A DNA stretch of 44,141 nt. It comes from a virus. The translations under genes and the position numbers were made by a program. Below the pieces are notes generated by a model. That model did not search any database and was not told the origin of the DNA. It saw only the letters and a list, made by a program, of their open reading frames with translations. Below, in pieces: positions 22,077 to 27,763 of the stretch. The stretch lies in IMG/VR virus record IMGVR_UViG_3300036852_000049, positions 1-44,141 of that record; one strand, given 5' to 3'. The first letter of the stretch is position 1, and the number at the start of each line of letters is the position of its first letter.

Positions 22077-22277
22077 ATGCTGATGCTGAGCGCCGTCGAT
22101 TTGCACCGCCTGACCGGCTTCAAGCGCCGGTCAGAGCAGGCGCGCTGGCTCGCCGAGCAAGGGATACCATTCCGCGACATGGATGGCCGCCTGGTCGTGC
22201 TCCAGCCGCATGTCGTGGCATGGATGGAGGGCAGGGCATCACGGTCGCAGGAACCCCGCTTGGACCTTGTGCGATGA
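22077..22277 (+). CDS. DUF4224 protein (excisionase-like partner of integrase)
   Basis: 66 aa from ATG 22077. The DUF4224 pattern is complete: LSAVDLHRLTGFKRRSEQAR, then WLAEQGIPFRDMDGRLVV. These winged-helix-like proteins almost always sit immediately upstream of a tyrosine integrase and are presumed excisionases or directionality factors. Its stop overlaps the integrase start as ATGA, supporting joint synthesis. A longer in-frame start at 22032 would overlap the previous gene. Confidence 0.82.
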   Translation: MLMLSAVDLHRLTGFKRRSEQARWLAEQGIPFRDMDGRLVVLQPHVVAWMEGRASRSQEPRLDLVR

Positions 22278-23290
22278 CGAACGCCTATCCCCGCCTGCGC
22301 AGTCACGTCCGCAAGAGGAAGAACGGCAGCATTGTCGTTTACTACTTCTATGACATGCGCCTATCGGGGAAGCCTGACGTGCCGCTCGGGACGGACTACG
22401 AGGAAGCCATCCGACGCTGGCGCGTGCTCCACGAGCACATCCCCCGCATCAAGGGAACGCTCATGGAGGCTTTCGAGGCGTGGGAGCGAGACGTTCTGCC
22501 GACCTACGAGAATGCCGGCACGAAGCGGACCTATGCGCAGAACCTGCGCACGCTCAAGCCGATCTTTGGGACTTCGACGTGGGATCGGGTGAAGCTGCCA
22601 CATCTGAAAGCGTACCTGAAGCAGCGAAGCGCCAAGACGCAGGCGAACCGGGAAATGGCGCTATTGTCGATCATCTGGAACTGGGCGAGGCTTGAGGGCC
22701 TGCATGAACTGCCGTGGCCCGCGGCGGGCATGGAGAAAGCACGATGGAGAAACAAGGAACAGGCGCGGCAGTTCGAGGTATCCGATGCCCTCTTCTCTGC
22801 GATCTACGAGGCGGCGGACACTGTGTTACGCGACTGTATGGACTTAGCTACTGCTACCGGCATGCGCCTGACCGACTGCCGGACTGTACTGATGCCGACC
22901 GGGGACGAACTCGCATTGCGCGCATCGAAGACTGGGAAGATGGTGTCGTTCGATATAAAGGAATCGGCCGTCCTTACAGCGTTGGTCGAGCGCCGCCGCG
23001 CCATCAAGGCATCGCACCTCATGCTGCTGACAACGCCGACAGGGAAGCCCGTCTCGGCGACGATGCTACGGGATAGGTACGACGCAGCTCGTGCCAAGGC
23101 GGCAGCGAAGTCCGAGAACGCTGAGATCGTCGACCAGATCAAGGCCATGTTCCTGCGGGACATGCGCAAGCGCGCGGCCGATCTGGCGGGCGACCTGAGC
23201 GAAGCAAGCCGTCTGTTGCAGCACTCTAGCGAGGCTGTGACGAGAATCCACTACAGAACCCGGCCTGTGAAGGTCAAACCCGTCCGTTAA
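22274..23290 (+). CDS. int: Tyrosine recombinase (phage integrase)
   Basis: 338 aa from ATG 22274. An N-terminal arm-binding region (KRKNGSIVVYYFYD) and a core-binding SAM-like domain (KRTYAQNLRTLKPIFG) precede the catalytic domain. Catalytic residues visible are Arg198 (TGMRLTD), Lys219/222 in ASKTGK, the FLRDMRKRAA box (292-301), His317 (LLQHSSEAVT) and Tyr327 (IHYRT). The first box residue, normally His, is Arg here, as in the 'RDxR' subgroup of phage integrases. The attP (3' end of a tRNA-Leu) lies 370 bp downstream, so int and attP are adjacent as usual. Confidence 0.93.
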   Translation: MTNAYPRLRSHVRKRKNGSIVVYYFYDMRLSGKPDVPLGTDYEEAIRRWRVLHEHIPRIKGTLMEAFEAWERDVLPTYENAGTKRTYAQNLRTLKPIFGTSTWDRVKLPHLKAYLKQRSAKTQANREMALLSIIWNWARLEGLHELPWPAAGMEKARWRNKEQARQFEVSDALFSAIYEAADTVLRDCMDLATATGMRLTDCRTVLMPTGDELALRASKTGKMVSFDIKESAVLTALVERRRAIKASHLMLLTTPTGKPVSATMLRDRYDAARAKAAAKSENAEIVDQIKAMFLRDMRKRAADLAGDLSEASRLLQHSSEAVTRIHYRTRPVKVKPVR

Positions 23291-23318
23291 ACGGACCCCC
23301 ACCCGAGAGGATACATTC

Positions 23319-23546
23319 ATGATGAAAGCCGTCACCCTTCCCGCCGCGACTTGGGACGCCATTTGCGCTGCGCTCGATGATGCCGCAAGTGTCAAAGATT
23401 TCGCAGCCATGATCCGCGAGCAGACCAGCGGCAAGCTGAAGGTTCGCGCAATCCGAGGGGGCGCCAATGTCACGCTGACTGCGCCCAAGGGCGGCGACCT
23501 GCGCGGCGTGATCGAGGCGATGACCGGGCATAAATTCCCGGTCTGA
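23319..23546 (+). CDS. Small protein between int and attP
   Basis: 75 aa, MMKAVTLPAATWDAICAALD onward, with GAGAGG upstream. An alpha-beta pattern (VRAIRGGANVTLTAPKGGDL) and no membrane segment. No family recognised. Being next to attP it would be at the prophage edge after integration, a common site for lysogenic cargo. Confidence 0.65.
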   Translation: MMKAVTLPAATWDAICAALDDAASVKDFAAMIREQTSGKLKVRAIRGGANVTLTAPKGGDLRGVIEAMTGHKFPV

Positions 23547-23655
23547 AAGCGTTCCGCATCTGGGGTCGGATCAGAGGTAGGCAAAGAGCAAGTCAACGCG
23601 GAACGCGGCGAGCCCTAAGTAATTGATGCGATGGCACAATCTGCCGAAGTTCATA

Positions 23656-23711
23656 CAGACTCAAAATCTGCCGGTGGCAACACCGTGCCGGTTCGATTCC
23701 GGCCTCCGGCA
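23656..23711 (+). other. attP: 3' part of tRNA-Leu (CAA anticodon)
   Basis: This stretch is the anticodon arm through discriminator base of a bacterial tRNA-Leu: loop CTCAAAA (anticodon CAA), a long variable arm CGGTGGCAACACCG, T arm GCCGGTTCGATTCCGGC and acceptor strand CTCCGGCA. Upstream, the D arm and 5' acceptor are absent or diverged, and the 3' end reads TCA rather than CCA, so it cannot be a working tRNA by itself. A tRNA 3' fragment beside an integrase is the standard attP design: integration would rebuild the host tRNA gene. Exact crossover limits cannot be set without the host. Confidence 0.83.
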
Positions 23712-23820
23712 TCAACATCCATGCGGCTTGCAGCGCGGCCGGCACTGGATGCAAAAACACAACGTTCCGCAGGCGTTCCGCATTTCCAGAGTCGTGCGTT
23801 CCGCATTCGAGTGCGATGAC

Positions 23821-23958
23821 GGCCCTTGTAGCTCAGAAGTCAACACCGCAGACCGACGTGCGTGCGCACAATCGTCGGGGCATGCGTGAGGCGCGCAGAA
23901 AGAGCGTCCGATTTATAACCGGAAGGTCCCGGGGGCTGGCAAGCCTCGGCAAGGGCCG
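23821..23958 (+). pseudogene. tRNA-Ile(UAU)-like gene interrupted in the D loop
   Basis: Acceptor strands GGCCCTT (23821-23827) and AAGGGCC (23951-23957) pair perfectly. GCTC (23831) and GAGC (23902) form the D stem, and TCCGA/CCGGA flank the loop TTTATAA, giving anticodon UAU. Between the D-stem halves there are ~67 bases instead of 8-10, and the T loop is 11 bases without TTCGA. The inserted DNA contains its own hairpin CCGACG...CGTCGG. Most likely a decayed tRNA; a processed, intron-like form cannot be excluded. Confidence 0.5.
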
Positions 23959-23985
23959 TGATCGCATTTCGCAGAGAGGGATAGC

Positions 23986-24294
23986 ATGAAGCACCGAACC
24001 GCAGACCTACAGGGGGCACTACTGGATGCAGCAGTGGCGAAGGCGGAAAGCAAGCTGTTCCGCATCGATGATTGGAGGTGGGGTGACTTTGCGCCGTCTA
24101 CCAAATGGGAGCACGGTGGCCCGCTCATCGAGCGCGAGAAGATCGGCACTTGGTGGGAGCACGACCAATGGTGCGCAAGCTATGAAATCGACACCGCCGG
24201 CGGCACCGAAGATGCTTGGGGCCCCACCCCGCTTATCGCCGCCATGCGCTGCTACGTCGCGAGCAAGCTGGGCGAAGAAGTCGAGCTGCCGTGA
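23986..24294 (+). CDS. NinX-like (DUF2591) phage protein
   Basis: 102 aa, MKHRTADLQGALLDAAVAKA onward. The DUF2591 hallmark segments are present: 'KxRTADLxGxxLDxAVAxAE', FAPSTKWEHGGPLIEREKIG, and GPTPLIAAMRCYVASKLGEE near the end. These proteins occur in lambdoid nin regions and many prophages; function is unknown. GAGAGG lies upstream of the ATG. It lies between the interrupted tRNA-Ile-like gene and the tRNA-Pro, so on the far side of attP from int. Confidence 0.8.
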   Translation: MKHRTADLQGALLDAAVAKAESKLFRIDDWRWGDFAPSTKWEHGGPLIEREKIGTWWEHDQWCASYEIDTAGGTEDAWGPTPLIAAMRCYVASKLGEEVELP

Positions 24295-24459
24295 TCCACA
24301 ACGCCAGGAATGACGAATCCGTGAGCCGCTAGCGCCGAGCCGCTCGTAGTCCGGGCTATGACGGGCTATGACGGGCCAGAGTAAAGACTCTTTACCATCC
24401 CTACGGCTTCGTGCACAATCGCCGCCATCATGGATCGACCGCGACCCGCAACCTCTCAC
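24295..24459 (+). other. Spacer upstream of the tRNA island
   Basis: No gene. It contains a ten-base direct repeat (GGGCTATGAC twice, then GGGC, about 24353-24376) and the promoter entered at 24391-24419. The octamer CACAATCG/CACAATCT recurs at 23636, 23857 and 24414, before attP, inside the interrupted tRNA, and before tRNA-Pro. Confidence 0.5.
24391..24419 (+). promoter_or_regulatory. Promoter upstream of tRNA-Pro
   Basis: TTTACC (24391-24396), 17 bp, CACAAT (24414-24419). The predicted start lies ~35 bases before the tRNA-Pro, consistent with a dedicated promoter for the tRNA cluster. The -10 deviates at two positions. Confidence 0.5.
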
Positions 24460-24535
24460 CTGGGTGTATTGTCAGCCCGGTTAGACGGCCGCGCTTGGAA
24501 CGCGGAGGCCGCTGGTTCGAATCCAGCCACCCAGA
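24460..24535 (+). tRNA. tRNA-Pro (anticodon UGG)
   Basis: A full cloverleaf fits: acceptor CTGGGTG/CACCCAG; D stem TTGT/ACGG with two G-U pairs; anticodon stem CCGCG/CGCGG around CTTGGAA (anticodon TGG); T arm GCTGG TTCGAAT CCAGC; discriminator A followed by an encoded CCA (24536-24538). It is 76 nt, a normal length. It reads CCA and, with wobble modification, other proline codons. This is the best-formed tRNA in the island. Confidence 0.88.
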
Positions 24536-24573
24536 CCACCCGACTCGCACGAACGCGAGCCTGAGCCCTCTCA

Positions 24574-24642
24574 GGGCTGCGCGCCGGAGCGCAGGGATTC
24601 CTTGCAAGCACCCTTCGATCGGTTCGACACCGATGCGGTCCA
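24574..24642 (+). pseudogene. tRNA-like remnant with intact T arm and CCA
   Basis: The 3' half is tRNA-like: T arm ATCGG TTCGACA CCGAT, acceptor strand GCGGTCC, discriminator A and CCA at 24643-24645. GGGCTGC at 24574 can pair with the acceptor strand (one G-U and one U-G). The middle does not give a seven-base anticodon loop: the D arm is too short and CTTGCAA lacks a flanking stem. I read it as a degenerate tRNA, possibly once tRNA-Ala(UGC). A strong AGCCCT-CTC-AGGGCT hairpin overlaps its 5' side. Confidence 0.4.
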
Positions 24643-24775
24643 CCAGAACATGGGCTGAAATAACGCCCCGGGCGGTGAGCTGCCGTCGTTGATCGGTCAA
24701 CAGGTGGTCTGTTGATCCACAGCTGCAGTCGAGAGATCAACCGGCGGACGGGCCGTTGCAGTACGTCGACAACAT

Positions 24776-24849
24776 GCCCTGCTGGCGGAATTGGCATACG
24801 CGCCGGTCTTAGAAACCGGATTCTCCGAGTTCGAGTCTCGGGTGGGGCA
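24776..24849 (+). tRNA. tRNA-Leu-type (anticodon UAG) with short variable loop
   Basis: Acceptor GCCCTGC/GTGGGGC; a leucine-type D arm (GGCGGAATTGGCATACGC); anticodon stem CCGGT/ACCGG around CTTAGAA (anticodon TAG); T arm CCGAG TTCGAGT CTCGG; discriminator A and an encoded CCA (24850-24852). Unlike bacterial tRNA-Leu it has only five variable-loop bases instead of a long arm. Short-armed leucine-like tRNAs are seen in phages. It ends two bases before the stop of the convergent lysis-end gene. Confidence 0.82.
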
Positions 24850-24853
24850 CCAT

Positions 24854-25081
24854 CTAGCGCTTGGTATGGGCATGCGGAGCGCTCGCCGGTGTCCAAGTAT
24901 CAACTGAGACCCGATCGCCTGCTGTAGGCCCTGGATTCGCGATGGCGGACGGTTTCGAACAGGATGCCTCGCCCACCGACTGGCCCATCAGCGCCGCGCC
25001 GACCGCGAGCAGGCCGGCGACGGTCCAGAAGGCGAAGTACAGCACGACGCACCCGGGGTTGCTTCTGAGCCATCGGATCAT
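24854..25081 (-). CDS. Single-pass membrane protein at end of lysis cassette
   Basis: 75 aa from ATG 25081 (ATGA overlap with the HNH gene). An N-terminal positive stretch (MIRWLRSNPG) leads into one transmembrane helix (residues ~11-33), then a ~40-residue Ser/Pro/Ala-rich tail, presumably periplasmic. Its position suggests a lysis accessory, but it lacks the coiled coil of an i-spanin. The stop lies directly next to the convergent tRNA-Leu. Confidence 0.65.
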   Translation of the reverse strand: MIRWLRSNPGCVVLYFAFWTVAGLLAVGAALMGQSVGEASCSKPSAIANPGPTAGDRVSVDTWTPASAPHAHTKR

Positions 25082-25356
25082 GTGTGGCACCGCCTGAGCC
25101 GCGCGCACAGTCGGCGCTCCTCAGCGTCCTTGACGAGCGACGCACGATATTCCTGCCAAGCCATGTTCTGCGGCGCGTCGCGCCCACCTGCACACAGAGG
25201 CAGTTGATGGTCGACCACCCATCCCGGGCAGGCTCCGGTCGTCTTCCCGGTTGCCGGGCACGGATGCGTATGCCGGAAGGCCCTCACCTGGGCCGGGTCG
25301 CGCGCTTGAGCGCTGATGGCCACAGCGAGCAGCAGGAGCGCAGCGGTCAGTTTCAT
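25078..25356 (-). CDS. Secreted HNH-motif protein in the lysis cassette
   Basis: 92 aa from ATG 25356 (ATGA overlap). Residues 1-18 are a signal peptide (MKLTAALLLLAVAISAQA) with a likely cleavage after AQA. The mature part has CPATGKTTGACPGWVVDHQL, then PLCAGGRDAPQNMAWQ: the 'VDHxxPLxxGGxDxxxN' core of an HNH nuclease flanked by cysteines that could form disulfides or bind zinc. It is translationally coupled to the lipoprotein before it and the membrane protein after it. Expected location: periplasm. Activity is inferred from the motif; relatives are widespread in Burkholderiales phages. Confidence 0.82.
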   Translation of the reverse strand: MKLTAALLLLAVAISAQARDPAQVRAFRHTHPCPATGKTTGACPGWVVDHQLPLCAGGRDAPQNMAWQEYRASLVKDAEERRLCARLRRCHT

Positions 25357-25496
25357 GGTGCGGAGGCAGCCGACGCAGGCGCCTTCAGGTCGAATGTACA
25401 AGCCGAGGTACACACCACGAGGCCGAACGGGCGAAAGCTGAAGGAACTGCAGCCGGCGAGCAGCGACAGGGCGACAAGCGCGAGGAGGCGTTTCAT
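25353..25496 (-). CDS. Small lysis-cassette lipoprotein (o-spanin candidate)
   Basis: 47 aa from ATG 25496 (ATGA overlap). The signal peptide MKRLLALVALSLLAGC ends in a lipobox (LAGC), giving a mature ~32-residue lipoprotein. Unlike Rz1 it is not proline-rich; it contains FRPFGLVVCTSACTFDLKAP with two more cysteines. Small outer-membrane lipoproteins are part of the spanin complex, and its place after lysozyme fits, but no clear i-spanin partner is present, so the role is open. Confidence 0.75.
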   Translation of the reverse strand: MKRLLALVALSLLAGCSSFSFRPFGLVVCTSACTFDLKAPASAASAP

Positions 25497-25732
25497 GGCG
25501 GGTCCTTCATTGGCTGGGTGTCGGGGAACTCGGACGGGTGGAGCTGCTTGATGACGCGCACGACGATGCCCGCGACCGAGAGGCCGGCGGTGATCCAGTG
25601 CACGAGATTGGGCGGCAACTGTGCGACGAGTTCGGGGGGCAACTCGGCCCAAACGCCCTGCACGATGGCGATGGTGGCCAGCACCTGCACCACATAGAAC
25701 CGCGGCGCCTGGCGCCAGTTGTCGATGATCAT
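25493..25732 (-). CDS. Small membrane protein of the lysis cassette (holin-like)
   Basis: 79 aa from ATG 25732, overlapping the lysozyme stop as ATGA (an ATG at 25738 is an alternative). Two hydrophobic segments, FYVVQVLATIAIVQGVWAEL and the region LVHWITAGLSVAGIVVRVI, are separated by a short PPELVAQLPP loop. This is the plan of the small holin-like proteins that follow lysozyme in podophages of beta-proteobacteria. Either this or the 61-aa protein at 26163 is the true holin; the other may be an antiholin. Confidence 0.75.
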   Translation of the reverse strand: MIIDNWRQAPRFYVVQVLATIAIVQGVWAELPPELVAQLPPNLVHWITAGLSVAGIVVRVIKQLHPSEFPDTQPMKDPP

Positions 25733-26166
25733 TGCCATTCGCCGGTCTCCAGCTGCCGTGACATCTTGCGGGCACGAGTCGGTGTCTGCTGCGCCCACGT
25801 CGACAACAGCATCAAATGGGCCGCGTGGGCGTAGTGCTCATCCCGGATGGCCGCGAGCGTTTGCTGAAAGCCGAGCAAGCCGCCAACGCCCATCTGGAAG
25901 GCCATGTTGAGCAGCGCGCCCTGTCGCGCCTCGTTCATGGAAGGGACCCACGGCAGCGCCTTGGAGACATCGTGTAGCTTGGCATCGATGTCGTTGCCGA
26001 GCAGGTAGACCGCCTCCTGCTCGTTGATGCCGCCGTTCCTGCGGTCATCGATCAGTCGTCCGTATCCGATGGTCCAGAAACCGAGACTGTCTTGATAGGC
26101 GTGGAGCACCAAGCCTTCGTCCGCCTTCAACTGGCGGGCCAAATTTGGTTTCAAGCCTTCCATCAT
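25729..26166 (-). CDS. Endolysin, T4-type lysozyme (GH24)
   Basis: 145 aa from ATG 26166, which overlaps the holin stop; a longer frame to 26286 only reads through the holin gene. The GH24 catalytic triad is intact: Glu17 (ADEGLVLHAY), Asp26 (QDSLG) and Thr32 (FWTIGYG), with the classic E-x8-D-x5-T spacing. No signal peptide or SAR domain, so release requires a holin. It cleaves the MurNAc-GlcNAc bond of peptidoglycan. Confidence 0.93.
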   Translation of the reverse strand: MMEGLKPNLARQLKADEGLVLHAYQDSLGFWTIGYGRLIDDRRNGGINEQEAVYLLGNDIDAKLHDVSKALPWVPSMNEARQGALLNMAFQMGVGGLLGFQQTLAAIRDEHYAHAAHLMLLSTWAQQTPTRARKMSRQLETGEWQ

Positions 26167-26348
26167 CGCCTGACCTTGTCGCGAATCAGGAAATAGGTAT
26201 TGACGACGGTGTAGATCAACACCGCTGCCGTAGAGCAGATCCCAAGTACCTGCTGAAACTGGGTCAGGGTTAGAGACCCAATCCAAGCCGTGAAAAGTAT
26301 CCAGTGCTCCCTGAGCCAGGTCGAGATTGCTTCGCCGACGCGGTCCAT
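26163..26348 (-). CDS. Probable holin
   Basis: 61 aa, MDRVGEAISTWLREHWILFT onward. Two hydrophobic stretches (WILFTAWIGSLTLTQFQQVL and CSTAAVLIYTVVNTYFLIRD) end in a basic C-terminus (KVRR), as in small class II holins. It is first in the lysis cassette and overlaps the lysozyme start by four bases. It would form the membrane lesion that lets the lysozyme reach the wall. Confidence 0.78.
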   Translation of the reverse strand: MDRVGEAISTWLREHWILFTAWIGSLTLTQFQQVLGICSTAAVLIYTVVNTYFLIRDKVRR

Positions 26349-26442
26349 TTCTAGAGCCTGTGTTTAATCACATCCCCCATCATAGTGTTGGGCAAGATTG
26401 AAAGGTTGGACTATCTTTGCCGATACCTTATGGGAGACGAAT

Positions 26443-26586
26443 ATGAGATACCTGATCGCTGTTGTTTTCCTGATCCTTGCCGGCTGCGGCGGAGGCGGGG
26501 ATGCGCCCGACCAAGAGGAAGCCAAAGTAGTGCCGATTCCTCCTACGGGATGTGACGCTGATCCGCGCCCGCCAGCCTGCCTTTAA
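26443..26586 (+). CDS. Small lipoprotein on the opposite strand (lysogenic cargo candidate)
   Basis: 47 aa from ATG 26443 with GGGAG at eight bases. Signal peptide MRYLIAVVFLILAGC ends in a lipobox (LAGC). The mature part is Gly, acidic, then VPIPPTGCDADPRPPACL with a Cys pair. It is one of two genes that run against the late block and it has its own upstream region with TTGGGC and CTATCT 17 bp apart. Its stop overlaps that of the convergent tail-fibre gene. A surface lipoprotein blocking superinfection is plausible; not shown. Confidence 0.72.
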   Translation: MRYLIAVVFLILAGCGGGGDAPDQEEAKVVPIPPTGCDADPRPPACL

Positions 26587-27521
26587 AGAATGACGTAGGT
26601 AAACGTCACGGTCCAAGTGTTGTTTGAGGCAGATCCGGCCAGGAAGTCCAGTTGAGCCCGATTGTTTGTAACATCGCCCGTCATTCCCCCGTATTGCGCG
26701 GTACTGGAGCCGTTGAGCCCATAGGCTGTACCGCCAAGCTCGTGGATATTTGCGAAGTCGGATGCAATGGGAATGGAGATTCCGACCTGCGTAACGGTGC
26801 TACTCGCTGCAGTGGGATCGACATCCAAGTGTCCAGCAACCGTGACGACATTACCAACCCGAATCCAGTGCATGGACCGCGCCGTCGTGGCTGCGACATT
26901 CGATACAGCTGTGAGCGTCGGGGTATACGTCCCACTGGCAACATACTGATTCGTAGTGCCGGTTACTGCGCCTGCATTGTTGTGCAGCGCAGTTCCATAC
27001 AGCCGGCCATCCACAGTGACGTTGAACCAGATCGTATTGTTGGCTCCGATGCCAAGCGGTATGTTGGCAACGCTGGCCAGATTCGCCTGAGTCGAAGTGC
27101 TGTTGAATGTGGCGAAACGAACCCCGGAGATTTGCAAGTCAGCCACGGCTTGCGTCACGGCATTCAGGGAGATGCCGCGCACGTTCGTCCCGCTGGGGGG
27201 CGTCCCGTTGACGCTCAGGCCGTTGACATTGGCCCGGAAGCATTCCGCTCCGGCCACGCTCCATGCCACGGCGCCGGCCGCCGGACTCCACATGCCGGTA
27301 TCGACCCGTCCCGCAAAGGAGAAGCCTGGGGCGCCGGCAGATCCCACGGCCCCCTTGAGCGGCCCCGTGATCGTGGTTTGCCCATCCGCTGCCACCGACC
27401 CCGTCAAGGCGGTGGCAACATCACTCATGGTGCTGTTGTGCGTCGTGGAACTGATGGACGTACCCGTGACAACGGGGTTTCCCGCTGGTAGGCTATAGGT
27501 TCCTGCGCCGTCTCGTGCCAT
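26583..27521 (-). CDS. Tail fibre/spike protein
   Basis: 312 aa. The start MARDGAGTYSLPAGNPVVTG, followed by TSISSTTHNSTMSDVATALT, is the common N-terminal domain of phage tail fibres that attaches to the virion. The middle part has short Gly/Ala/Asn repeats with beta-helix character; the C-terminal ~110 residues (VASGTYTPTLTAVSNVAA, then VTVAGHLDVDPTAAS) resemble a receptor-binding beta-sandwich tip. It is the last virion gene before the lysis cassette. Confidence 0.85.
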   Translation of the reverse strand: MARDGAGTYSLPAGNPVVTGTSISSTTHNSTMSDVATALTGSVAADGQTTITGPLKGAVGSAGAPGFSFAGRVDTGMWSPAAGAVAWSVAGAECFRANVNGLSVNGTPPSGTNVRGISLNAVTQAVADLQISGVRFATFNSTSTQANLASVANIPLGIGANNTIWFNVTVDGRLYGTALHNNAGAVTGTTNQYVASGTYTPTLTAVSNVAATTARSMHWIRVGNVVTVAGHLDVDPTAASSTVTQVGISIPIASDFANIHELGGTAYGLNGSSTAQYGGMTGDVTNNRAQLDFLAGSASNNTWTVTFTYVIL

Positions 27522-27532
27522 CTCATTGCTCC

Positions 27533-27763
27533 ATGGGTAACTTCATCGGGCATGCGATCGTCGGAGCCATTGCCCCGCTGTTCTGGCTTGTCGCGCTGGC
27601 CGTTCCCTTATGGTTAATCCGCAGGTTCGCGCCGAAACTGGAATGGTGGTTGTATTCGCCCATGGATCCGGTCATTCGGCGCCTAGGAAGGCTTTTGCTT
27701 GTTGGTTGCCGAGCACTCCTGCGGCTTTGCCGAGAACGAGTTTTCCGTCGGGGCCGATCTTGA
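27533..27763 (+). CDS. Small membrane protein on the opposite strand
   Basis: 76 aa from ATG 27533. A hydrophobic helix (IVGAIAPLFWLVALAVPLWL) is followed by IRRFAPKLEWWLYSPMDPVI and a basic tail. The 'RRFAPKxEWWLYSP' motif looks conserved rather than random. The 3' half is antisense to the end of the 529-aa gene (27672) and the Shine-Dalgarno is poor, so the start and even the gene are not certain. Like the lipoprotein at 26443 it opposes the late operon, as expected of a moron. Confidence 0.5.
   Translation: MGNFIGHAIVGAIAPLFWLVALAVPLWLIRRFAPKLEWWLYSPMDPVIRRLGRLLLVGCRALLRLCRERVFRRGRS

Noticed and set aside
23635-23715. Complete tRNA-Leu at the attP
   Set aside because: A 5' GCCGAAG could pair with the acceptor strand, but only about six bases would remain for the D arm and the end lacks CCA. 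A tRNA 3' fragment next to an integrase is better read as attP.
23623-23889. 88-aa plus-strand open frame over attP
   Set aside because: It runs through the tRNA-Leu fragment and into the interrupted tRNA, with no Shine-Dalgarno and no protein-like features.
24353-24376. Ten-base direct repeat GGGCTATGAC
   Set aside because: Only two full copies and no flanking structure; too short for an origin iteron or CRISPR claim.
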